64,000 nucleotides of DNA from Marsupella aquatica. Its lineage: Eukaryota; Marchantiophyta. The stretch is taken from positions 9,176,001 through 9,240,000 of the forward strand of contig OZ316899.1 of NCBI GenBank assembly GCA_973895155.1, in the 5' to 3' direction. Positions 44,305-53,652 of this stretch are shown here, piece after piece; position 1 is the stretch's first letter, and each line of letters starts with the position of its first letter. The notes beneath the pieces were generated by a model, which worked only from the letters and a program-made list of their open reading frames with translations, was not told the DNA's origin and did no database searches. Made by a program: the position numbers and the translations under genes.

Positions 44305-46178
44305 TAGCGCCCGACGCTAATATGGAAAATGAGTACTCGAAGTCCAATGTCTTGTTATAGTATAGTAGCGCCAAGCGCTAGTGTGAACAAGGAGACTTAT
44401 GCAACTACGAACATGACATTGATGCAAGAGATTTAATAGCGCCAGGCGCTACTAATAGTTATAGTCCATATAGCAGAAATACAAACTACACTTGTCGCGA
44501 AATTACTGTAGTTGCTAAATATATTTATTCATTTCCTATGATAGAGCAAGAGTGCTGAGGAGGCAGGTATGATTCTGAATTGTACTGGTTCGGAATCGGT
44601 CCATGCAGGCATGAAGGCATGGCAAATGAAGAAGCGGGTTGGCCTCATGGAGGGATGCAAAACTGACCAAAACCGAGCCGTATGTCAAATCATAGCTTAT
44701 ACTGCATACGGTCGAGGATTACATCAAGGAACTGGACCCACTATCTTTGAGCTGGCTTTCAAATCTGCGGACATGATAGGGTCTCCACATCTATTTGAAG
44801 AAGTGACCAATCTCCTTCTTTCCAACGCAGTTGAATTTGATTTGGAAAGAACTGTTCCATTGAATGGAGACGTCATCACTCAATCGGTGAAACAAAAAGG
44901 TAATGCAAGTGGGAATGTCTTGGCACAAGACTCTCACAGGCATGATACTATCCTTGTGACTTCACCAAATACAAGGGGTTTGAAGAGGAGAAACCTCCAT
45001 TCCACAGACTTTGAGAAGATGTCTTCCACACCTTCTACTGGTGGAAGTGGCGTCGTTGATTTGTCTCAAATTGAGAGTGAAGATTCTGAGGAGGTCGTCG
45101 TCCTTGAGACACCCTCACGTCGAACAACAAGATCTTTTGTTCCTCCCGTCAGACATCAAGCTAAGGCCGAGCCTGAGGAATCTCTTCTCCCGATGGAAAC
45201 TAACATAGCTCCAGGTCTGTGGCAGCTCCGACAGACTGCAAAACGTGGTGCTGGTCCAACTTGTAATGGGACGCTTGATTGGAGAGGAAGCCGCAATGAA
45301 TGTCAAAATTGAGTAACGAAGGTTGGGTTTCCAAATCCAGAAGGAGTTGTTGCAATATCTGTAAGAGGATGTAGACTTTATAGAGGAGAACCTCATCCAG
45401 ACCAAATATGGTTTTGCCCAAACAATAAATGTCACAAAAGTCGGCCAAGAAGAGGTGTTTCAAACATTCCCAATATACCACTCGTTCTTCCCATTGTGAG
45501 AGGGACCAATCTCCAGGAGGGCGAGATCCAATTCTTGAGAGAACAAGGTCTAATTGGGACAGGAGAGGTAAGGGAAGGTCAGGAGCCAGCCCCGTCTGAG
45601 TTACGCATTGATCTGAATTTGTTCCAAGAGAGGATCAATTTAGCGGACCCAATTTTCAGATGTGGCTCCAGGAATGGAAGGAAGTGCTTGCAGAGAGTGA
45701 ATCTAACTCAAACACATTACAAGAAGATCGAAGCATCCAAAACAGAAGTAATGAGACTCGTATGCGAGAGAGATGTCACGAGTGGGAATGCGTGGGGGAA
45801 GCAGTATTGTATCAGAACACATGAACATGAGAGGACTACTGCCTCTTATTGGGTGTAGATTTGTTGTTTCCCTTGCTGTTCATGTGAGGATTTCTATCGG
45901 AGGCACATTTATAGGAAACCTTACATGCCTTGCAAACATCTATATTGGGTATTCAGGACTGTGTTGAAGTTGAGTCTTCACGATTTGACACTATCTAGTC
46001 AACCAGTTCTGACATTGGGCGAAGTCTGTTACCTTCTTGATCGACAAAATGGAATGAAATGTAGTCAATTTGGTGACGTTCAACAGATTTAATTGGCATT
46101 TGTCTTTTCTAACGGGCAGAAGATGTACCCGTTTCTTATTCAAAAATATGTAGTGTCTGTTGCTAGCGCTTGGCGCTA
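44305..46178. promoter_or_regulatory. Palindrome cluster 3 (TAGCGCYNRGCGCTA) in the MULE
   Basis: Sites lie at 44305, 44366, 44437 and 46164; the last three have perfect arms. The first three sit within 150 bp inside a transposase-gene intron, and 46164 lies about 300 bp after the stop codon. Confidence 0.75.
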
Positions 46179-46359
46179 GCCAAAATTTGCAACAGATAGC
46201 AAACATATTGATTGTTAAATAAAGCACGTGTTCTTATAATGACCTCTATATTGCCTGTTATTTATCATTGAATGGTGGGCCCCATTATGTTAGCATTTCA
46301 GTGAGCGCTTATATGGTTATTGTTTTTTAACATGGAGCCCTTTTTGTCAACTTTGAATA

Positions 46360-46500
46360 ACCTAGAAAACTTGTACAAGTAAATAGTTTCTTGTATGAGT
46401 AAACAGATTTTCTGCTATGAGTAATTGAATTCCTCGTATGAGTAAATTTTTGCTCATACGAGCAGAAAATTTGCTCATAACAGCAAATCTATTTACTATT
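46360..46500. repeat. TATGAGTAA short repeats at the MULE right subterminal region
   Basis: TATGAGTAAA/TATGAGTAAT recurs four times, with the inverted forms TGCTCATACGAGC and TGCTCATAACAGC, giving a foldable AT-rich stretch just inside the right terminus. The phrase CTCATAACAGCAAAT also occurs inside the left terminus at about 12821. Confidence 0.6.
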
Positions 46501-46501
46501 A

Positions 46502-46522
46502 GCTGTCACGGTGGTTATACCC
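46502..46522 (-). repeat. Right terminal inverted repeat of the MULE-like element
   Basis: The reverse complement contains CACCGTGACAGC followed by TAATAGTAAA, matching the left end with one mismatch. AAATCTTTC follows at 46523. Confidence 0.5.
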
Positions 46523-46531
46523 AAATCTTTC

Positions 46532-46842
46532 AGGTCCGTTTTTGAGTAATTACCTATCAGGCCCATTTTAAGGGTGCCATTCTTAGCAAGTTTAGGCTAA
46601 GAGTAATCCTTAAGTTAGCTAGTTGACCTCTAATTTGTCTTTTTCTTTCAATGATGGTGCAACCTTAAAAAGATCTAACTAGCTAGGCTAAGAATTGTCT
46701 TCATGCTAGCTAATTGACTTCTAATCCGTCCATTGGAATATTTCATCATCTTTTCCCTTGGCTTAGTACTACTTGGATTAGAAGTATCATCTTTGTTGAG
46801 ATTTTTTCTCCACTATTTTTGTTGTAACTATGTAACTTTTCT
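46532..46842. other. No gene recognised
   Basis: AT-rich sequence with repeated TAGCTAGTTGAC/CTAGCTAATTGAC phrases; no coding signal. Confidence 0.4.
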
Positions 46843-49640
46843 TGTGTTATAAACCCTGGGATAAGTCTACCTAAGGTTAGGACACATAAGGTGGTTATAC
46901 CACCAACCGCCTCAACAACAACCCAATGTACATAAAGTATTGGATGAGTAAAGTGTGGAGTATGATTTGTGATGTTGAACACGTTATCAGCATGAGCTGG
47001 CTCACCCAATTTTTTTCTCAAATGGAGCTTCATCTGGCTAAGGAGAATTTGGCTTACGGGACTGTGGGATCTTTGGAGAATTTTGTTTGATGGATGGAGG
47101 GAGATCTACCCCATGCAATCAATCTTTACCAGATCATTTGACATTTAATTGACATTCAATATCAAATTACTAGGGAAAGATTAGGGAATTGAAGCGGCCT
47201 AATCACCATGCAACTAGGACCCACAATGCCGACATCATCAATCTCCAATCTAGTTCACCGATCAAGATCACAGCGAATTGAAACAACTTCATTCCACAAT
47301 TTCTGCCCATCGTTCAACAACAATACACCACGTTGAGTGCAGATATATCTAATCCTCCATTGACAAATTTACCCACTGGACACAATGACTGCAAATACAA
47401 TCGGGAAAATTATATTTTCAAGCGCTGTCCATCGATGGTGCCAATTTCTTATCTTGGACCCTAGATGTCGAGGCACATCTGGCATCTAAGAATTTAGAGG
47501 ACACGTACAATTCTAACTGATAATGGCCCCACCCTCCAGGAGAAGGCCAAGGCATTGATCCTAATCCGACACCATCTTGCCGACTCCTTGAAACACCAAT
47601 ACATGAATGCATACAACCCTCGAGTCCTTTGGGACAAACTGCACACCAGATTCAATCGTACCCGGACCATATTTCTGCCAGCAGCCCGACATGACTGGAT
47701 TAATCTCCAAGTATAGGACCATAAGACCATCGCCAAATACAATAGCAAATTGTTCCAAATCATCTCCCAATTGACTATATGTGGCCATCCAGTCAATGAA
47801 GAAGAACAAATTGAGAAGACTCTATCGACCTTTCACTCAACAAACCTGGTACTATCCACTCAATATCGAAACATGCGATTCACCACATACTCGAAACTAA
47901 TCGCCCATATGCTGCTGGCAGAGAAATACCAAATCCTATTGTTGCAGAATACCAAGCAGCGACCTCTCGGCACTCTACCACCTCAAACCCAACCTGAAAC
48001 TCATTTCAACACATGGAGACGCGGATTGAGCACCTCATCAAGGGGGAGAGGGAGCAGTAGAGGAAGGAACACCTTCCGTGGCCGTGGTAACTCTTTTCAA
48101 CAAGGCGGAAGAGGTTTGTTCCATGGAGACAGGGGCCGAGGCCGACCAAACCCGGGCAGATTCCGCAACAACTCGACAAGGAACACCACCAATTTAGATA
48201 AGTTTGATAACCCACCTATTTGCCATAGATGTGGGACAAAGGGCATATTAAGAAGACATGTCGAGCTCCAACCCACCTTGTAGCCCTATACCAAAAGAAT
48301 TTGAATGCTGAAGAATACGAAACCCATGGAACATTCCTAGCAACTCCAGAAATTTTACCCAAAATACACATCGTTCTTCAGTTAGACATGTCTAAAGCCT
48401 TGGAAGATCCTAACTGTTGCGTACTAGACAACGGGACTTCCCATTCAATTTTAAGAACTAAAACCTACTTCAAACATATTACCCCATCCCAAAGGAGAGT
48501 CACAACAATAATGGGACACCATCAGCTGGAAGAAGGGAACGGCCCTGCAAAACTAATACTGCCTAAGCGCACTGTAATCCACATCCAATCTGCCATCTAT
48601 GCCCCAAAGGCTACACGTAACTTACTGAGCTTTAAAGACATTTGTGAAAATGGCCTGCACATCCATACTAGTATCCACAATTCCCGAGAGGTACTACACA
48701 TCGTAGCTATGACCCACAAAGGCATAGAGATAAAGGAAACTCTAATAGCTTTCCCAATGGGCTTTTATGCCATTAAGATACAGACTTTCCACGTAAATAC
48801 CCATGCACTGAGCCACACTGAGATATGGCACCGTCGCCTGGGGCACCCAGGCACACATATGTTCCACGAGATCATCAATGACACACAAGGAATACCAACC
48901 ACTGTACACCCAACCTCGATGAAAGCCCAATGCCTAGCCTGCTCTCAAGGCAAACTTACAATGAGGCCATCTCCATCCACCACAGACAAGCACATCCCTA
49001 GAACGAATCCACGCAAATGATTGTGGCCTTGGTGATCCCCCCAGTGGCCCTTTTTGGTTCTTCCTGGCTACCATCGATGCCTCATCCAAGTGGTCTCAAG
49101 TATCCCTCCTCTCCACACGCAACTTAGTTTTCTCCCGACTGTTAGCTCACATCCTGCAATTAAAAGCACAATTTCTCAACCACCCCATCAAGACAGTAAG
49201 AGTTGATAATGCTGGGGAATTTACATCCCAGACATTTGACGACTTTTGCATAGCAACCGGGATAGAGGTTGAATACCCTGTAGCTTATGTTCATTTCCAA
49301 AATGGGCTAGTTGAATCCCTGATCAAACGGCTCCAAACCATAGCAAGACCACTACTAATGCAAACTGTCTAGTTTACCACCATCAGCCTGGGGCCACGCC
49401 ATTCTACATGTTGCGGCCCTATTAAGATATTGACCATCCGCTTTCAATGCTAGCTCACCTCATCACCTGGCATTTGGAGTATCACCCAACTTGGCACACC
49501 TCCGCACATTTGGCTGCCAGCCCTGGTACCCATTATGGGACCCAATAGAACTAAACTTGGACCCCAAAGGCAAAAGGGTATCTATATCGGATTTGATTCT
49601 ACATCAATCATAAGATATTTAGAACCCACAACTGCTGATG
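46843..49640 (+). mobile_element. Copia fragment 2, 3' truncated
   Basis: A short LTR-like stretch (about 46843-46978, starting TGTTATAAACC) is followed by ACACGTTATCAGCATGAG, the block shared by all three copia copies. Gag from about 47394, protease and integrase follow. Similarity stops near 49640, just after the integrase C terminus, with no RT, RNase H or 3' LTR. Confidence 0.75.
47394..49640 (+). pseudogene. Copia gag-protease-integrase, degraded
   Basis: Gag motifs (FQIISQLTICGHPVNEEEQI; YSKLIAHMLLAEKYQILLLQ), an RG-rich stretch, the CCHC knuckle CHRCGTKG, the protease motif CVLDNGTSHSILR (Asn for the usual Ser) and the integrase HHCC module (WHRRLGHPGTHMFHEIIND; CLACSQGKLTMRP) are all present. 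The D,D35E core follows after a frameshift near 49015 (TIDASSKWSQ, VDNAGEFTSQTFD, FQNGLVESL). There are many frameshifts and stops. It is most like copia fragment 1. Confidence 0.9.
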
Positions 49641-50374
49641 TCCTGGGGTCCTCACTTAATAATTTCCAACCCATCACGCGCAAATAAGTATAGGGTTTTT
49701 TAATTCAATTTTCTAGAATACTTAAGAAGTTTTGTGGAAGAACTATAGGGGTTTAAAATTAAATCCCGCAACTTAGAAGTATAGTAGGGCTGCAAAAAAA
49801 CCTTGCTCTTCAATATAAGTTGTTAGTATAAGATAGGGGTATTAGCCAACAACATATATGGGGTATACGTGTCAATATTTTATTGGTCCATGTGGCAATT
49901 CCTTTCATAAGTTGGTTTAGGGGCACCATGTGGGGGACCATGTGTACTCCATGGCCAATTTGGGTCAAAATTTAAATTATGGGTGTGAGCGGGAGGTCAT
50001 CTATGAGGGGGGAAGAGCAAGGGTCAGGCGCGCAGGTCGAGAGCCATTTAGGGCCATCGATCTAGGTTAGTGCCGTTTGTGTCAACATCATGCGGCCATA
50101 CATTGGTAAGTCCATTCTTTGTTACTTGCAGCGAGACTACGACGGCCATGCAGGGCCTGATTTAGGGTAAAATCGAGCAGCAATGATCCAACCATCTGTT
50201 TGTTGGGCCATCGGTCGGCTATGGTTTGCCCTGGCCATTTTGAGAGGTTCGTGAACGTCTTGCAGCGTTTTGGGAAAAAATTGAGAGGGTGAGTCGCGAG
50301 GGTAGGGGCTAAACGCTGCCTCGATACTTTTTGAAAGGAAATGCATGCATGCTGCAGGGCACTGCGATGCACTG
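49641..50374. other. No gene recognised
   Basis: Non-coding sequence after the copia break. G-rich phrases such as GAGCGGGAGGTC foreshadow the array at 50375. Confidence 0.4.
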
Positions 50375-51010
50375 ATTGAGCAAGGTTGAAGATTGATCGA
50401 GGGCAAGATGACTGTGGATGGAGCTGTTGTGATCGGGGGGCACTAATTGCTGTGATCGGGGAGCTTTGTTGTTTGGGCTCAATGCTACTTCCATACTTTT
50501 CCAAAGGATTTGCATGCATGTTGCAGGGCTTTACATTGAGCTGCAGCTTGATCGGGGGCGGGGCTACGACTTTACATTGAGTTGCAGCTTGATTGGGGAC
50601 GGGGCTACGACTTTACATTGAGGAGCTATGACCGGGGGCAGGCTGTGATCGGGGCTGTAGCTTTTGATTGAGTTGCTGTACGTGATCGGGGGACAAGATT
50701 GAGCAAGGCTGAGATTGATCGGGGGGACGATTGTTGATCGAGCTGCTGCTGTGACCGGGGGGACTTTTTGTTGAGCTAGAGCTGGGTCGGGGGCGGGGCT
50801 GCGAATTTCAATTGACTGAGGAGCTGTGATCGAGGGTGGGGCTGCAACTTTCGATTGAGCTGCTATGATTGGGGTGCTGCAGTTTTTGATGGAGCTCCTG
50901 TGATTGGTAAACCTAGATTGGGAATGATGGAGCTGTTGTGACCGGCAAACCTATGATCGATCAAACTTGTGATTGAGCTGTTGTCATCGGCAAACGTGTG
51001 GTCGGGTTGC
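50375..51010. repeat. Degenerate GAGCTGYTGTGATCGGGG array
   Basis: GATCGGGG or variants (GACCGGGG, GATTGGGG, GGTCGGGG) recur about 20 times in 640 bp at irregular 20-50-bp spacing, often with GAGCTGCTGTG before and CGGGGCTACGACTTTACATT after. Some 35-bp units are almost exact. Confidence 0.8.
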
Positions 51011-51174
51011 TATATCGGGCAAACCTACTTTTGGTGGAGTTTTCTATCCATTGCTCTTAGTGCTTTTGAATTGCCTATGCTGTGTCCTACTTTTTGTATA
51101 AATTGCACTCGTGATGTTAAGGGCAATGCTCATTTGTCTATATGCTTTTCAGTTTACTTGTTGCCACCTTACGC

Positions 51175-51365
51175 TCCGCAAAGAAACCTCTCGTGCCATG
51201 CTAAATCGCTAGTCTGCTCTATTGCTCGCTACTCTACTCTATTTCTCGCTGCTCTGCTCTATATATTGCTCGCTGCTATGCTCTATTGCTTGTTGCTCTG
51301 TTGCTCACTACTTAGTTTGTACCTCGTTGCTCTGTTGCTACTCTGTACCTCGCTGCTCTTTTGAC
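51175..51365. repeat. CTCTATTGCTCGCTGCTCTG minisatellite
   Basis: Pyrimidine-rich units of about 15-20 bp (CTCTATTGCTCGCT, GCTGCTCTGCTCTAT) are repeated roughly ten times. Confidence 0.8.
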
Positions 51366-52692
51366 AGTCCATGCCAATGTTTGCTGTGCAATACCTTGCT
51401 TACCCATAGCTTCATTTGTTAGCCAGCTTTCTCCTCATCAAGCCAGCTCCTTTGTCCTTGATCATGTGAGCTAGTGTCGAGAGCTCTTAAAGAATCCATG
51501 TCTGTATCTCCCCCCTCTTTTGCAAGCAGATTTATGAGAGCTTGTCAAGCTTGTAAGGATCGATCCATTGAATGATGGCTTAGCACTCCAGATGTTGAAG
51601 TGAGAAGGAACTGGGGAAGGAACTTACCAAAAGTGAACACATTTAAGTGAGAGAAATGCTTGAACTGCAGTCGCTGCACATGTTGATCATACTAAAAGCT
51701 CATGTTCGGGTGGCAGTCCAACTCATTCCAAGTTGGCAATAGAGCTTGGACAGGAACTCTGAATTCCATGGATTGTTGAAAATCAATTTAGAAATAGAGG
51801 CTTTGACTTGGCGCAAGGGAGCTAATTCGATCTGCAAGTGCCGTTTCATTCGATCTGCAAGTGCTTGTGGTGGAGTTTCCTCACTGTCCTATTAGTTTTG
51901 AATTGCTTCCTTTGATTCATTCTGATTTGATTTTCTTGCTCAATAGAATGTCCTGTCAATCATCTCCCTCTCTTTGTTGCTCTTGAGTTCCCTTCGCTTT
52001 GTCTAGGAGACTTTAATAGATAAACTATTAGCTCTTGGTGAATGCAATTGTGTGGCTGTTCCTCCAAGGCAATGGAAGGCATTCGCTTATACAAGGTGGG
52101 CATTGGTTTGAGTTGTGACTGAGGTGATTGTGGCTGTGATCAAGGTGCAGCAAGAGTTTTGATCCAGGTAGGGGAATAGCAGATTTGCCCTTGGTACAAC
52201 ATAATCCCTAGAGGCACTGTTGTTTCTCCTCTGCCAGCTTGTGTGACATTCATTTGGCTTTGTGTTGTGTAGGTTGTCCAACCAAAGGATCTCTTCAACA
52301 TCTATAACTTGGAACCAGTATTATGCAGTATGGTATGCCCTGACCCTGGCTCTAGCTGAACTCAAATTGAAATTTAAAGTTGAATTTCAGTCAGCCTTTT
52401 CATATGCTCTTGACTTGTCTTGCAGATGGATTGGCTTAGGATGTAGTGGAATCATCTGAGAAGCTTCAGCAATATACCAGGGTTCACATGTAAAGATTGT
52501 GGAAGGAGCAGGCTTCAAATATCACCATTTGCTGTAGCTACAATCAAACAAGAGATTGATTAAAGGTATGATTCTATCTAGGATGCTTGTAGTTGCAAGT
52601 TACATAATATCAATCTACTGTTCAATATATGTTGAATGGATGTTGAGGGGTTGCAAAACAAATGTTGAGTGAATGGATGGGCCTGTGTGCAG
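51366..52692. other. Presumed upstream region or introns of the EDM2-like gene
   Basis: No clear gene. A possible small exon near 52485-52555 encodes GFTCKDCGRSR. The stretch ends GTGTGCAG, a good acceptor, at 52692. Confidence 0.35.
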
Positions 52693-53385
52693 GGTAAAAC
52701 CACTATCCAAGAAGCAGAGATGGCTTCTGATGTGCCCAGGATTGACATATTTTCCCATAAGGAGCACCACCGCATGGACCCCCCTTGCTGTTTCTTTTGT
52801 GATGAGACAGTCGATGTGGTTTTCTGTGATGGGCCTTGTAGTAGACATTTTCACTTTGTTGGTGGAAAAGGTATGCATGGGCCTAATTGCACTCCTATCA
52901 CATTGCCTAAAAACAATGACTGGAGGGCACCTTGGGTTTGTACACTCTGTGCTGCTGGTAGAGCTAGATGCTTTGCTTGTGGCCTCATTGGCAGATTTGA
53001 ACATCCCACAGCAGAAGAATCTCTTGTGCTCCATTGTGCCCACCCTTACTGTTTTTCTCATTACCACCCTGGTTGCCTTAGGGTGCTACTTATGGTTGGG
53101 GTACTGCCTGAGAGGTTTCATACAACAAAACCAAACAGCCTAATGTGCCCAAGGCATTTCTGTGAGTACTGTAAAGTCTACAAGGATGGTATTAAAGACT
53201 TTGTACAGTGTCGCAGATGCCCTCGAAGTTGGTGTCATGATGAGAAACCTAGGGGAGTGAAACACCTCAAGAGGTGTGTGAAGGGCAGGGACCACTGGGA
53301 TGTGGAAGGGTGGCATTTCATTTATTGTCATAGGCATGCAATACCTGATGGGGAATTGGTTCCTGCACAGCCACATACTTCTTAG
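52693..53385 (+). CDS. EDM2-like PHD-finger protein exon
   Basis: The open frame of 230 codons has three PHD-type zinc clusters: PCCFFCDETVDVVFCDGPCS RHFHF with CTLCAAG; CFACGLIGRF with HCAHPYCFSHYHPGC; and CPRHFCEYCKVYKDG with VQCRRCPRSW and FIYCHRHAIPDGELVP. The order and spacing match plant EDM2, a nuclear reader of histone methylation that controls transposon silencing and intronic-TE polyadenylation. The EDM2 methyltransferase-like region is absent: a TAG follows at once. The frame has no defects, so this may be a working exon of a host gene. Upstream exons are not identified. Confidence 0.65.
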   Translation, partial: GKTTIQEAEMASDVPRIDIFSHKEHHRMDPPCCFFCDETVDVVFCDGPCSRHFHFVGGKGMHGPNCTPITLPKNNDWRAPWVCTLCAAGRARCFACGLIGRFEHPTAEESLVLHCAHPYCFSHYHPGCLRVLLMVGVLPERFHTTKPNSLMCPRHFCEYCKVYKDGIKDFVQCRRCPRSWCHDEKPRGVKHLKRCVKGRDHWDVEGWHFIYCHRHAIPDGELVPAQPHTS

Positions 53386-53647
53386 AGTTTATGAAATTGG
53401 TAGAAATGCTTTGGTAGAGGGTTGGTACAAAGCAAACTTATTCACTAGACTAATTACATGTGAACTATGATCAACAAGATTTTGTTTGTGTTGGACTTCA
53501 ACTTTTTTGATCAAAAGCTTTTTGTAACTATTGTGGAGTAATGTCTAATATGCTTCATATCGTTTTGTTTATTGTGCTGTATGGTAGGTTCATTGTGTGA
53601 CTGATTGTTTTCAGAACCCCTTCACACTTAACTTTAACAAATTGATT

Positions 53648-53652
53648 GAAAT
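53648..53652. repeat. Target-site duplication of element B (GAAAT)
   Basis: GAAAT precedes TGTGGTGCG at 53653 and is repeated at 57541-57545 after GGCATCACA. Confidence 0.9.

Larger units (their letters stand above)
37630..45858 (+). pseudogene. MULE-type transposase gene, interrupted by element A
   Basis: The N-terminal 200 codons (YLGLRFDVSKECILFVSLLP; FVLEDSEALANLC) are unrecognised. Next comes a Cys/His zinc cluster (CRNNSCQFW, CHHCSEPPMC, and across the element A join, VHTGFHNHPSR), as in GCM/FAR1-type MULE proteins. The DDE-like core reads SWVSFDVMHRITSDWLTFSV and FMADNAQTGWNVVQNVF, then HFYQSFHWQS. After a palindrome-bearing intron (about 44260-44560), exons encode ECSGSESV-like sequence, an acidic linker and a GFPNPEGVVAISVRGCRLYR, WFCPNNKC tail domain, ending with the stop at 45856. 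MULE transposases cut out and reinsert the element. There are stops at about 38228, 43436, 43909 and 45311. The ATGTC duplications show that A landed within the zinc cluster. Confidence 0.6.
12769..46522. mobile_element. MULE-like DNA transposon, about 11.2 kb without its two insertions
   Basis: Outer ends share the inverted block CACSGTGACAGC (12777-12788 and 46502-46513) and AATAGTAAA just inside. Both ends are flanked by a near-perfect 9-bp duplication. The element carries a minus-strand ParB-like/methyltransferase-like gene, a plus-strand MULE-type transposase gene and 16 copies of a 15-bp palindrome. It is interrupted by CACTA-X (14963-32867) and element A (38547-43221); removing each with one copy of its duplication restores a coding frame. 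Subtracting both leaves about 11.17 kb, a normal size for an autonomous MULE. The interior assignment is strong; the outermost ends are less certain because the terminal repeats are short. Confidence 0.65.

Noticed and set aside
12908-46178. CRISPR-like array or restriction-site cluster for TAGCGC palindromes
   Set aside because: Spacing is irregular, from tens of bases to kilobases, and the genome is eukaryotic.
52262-52459. ORF 52262-52459 as a coding exon of the EDM2-like gene
   Set aside because: No zinc-binding residues or similarity to EDM2; probably chance.
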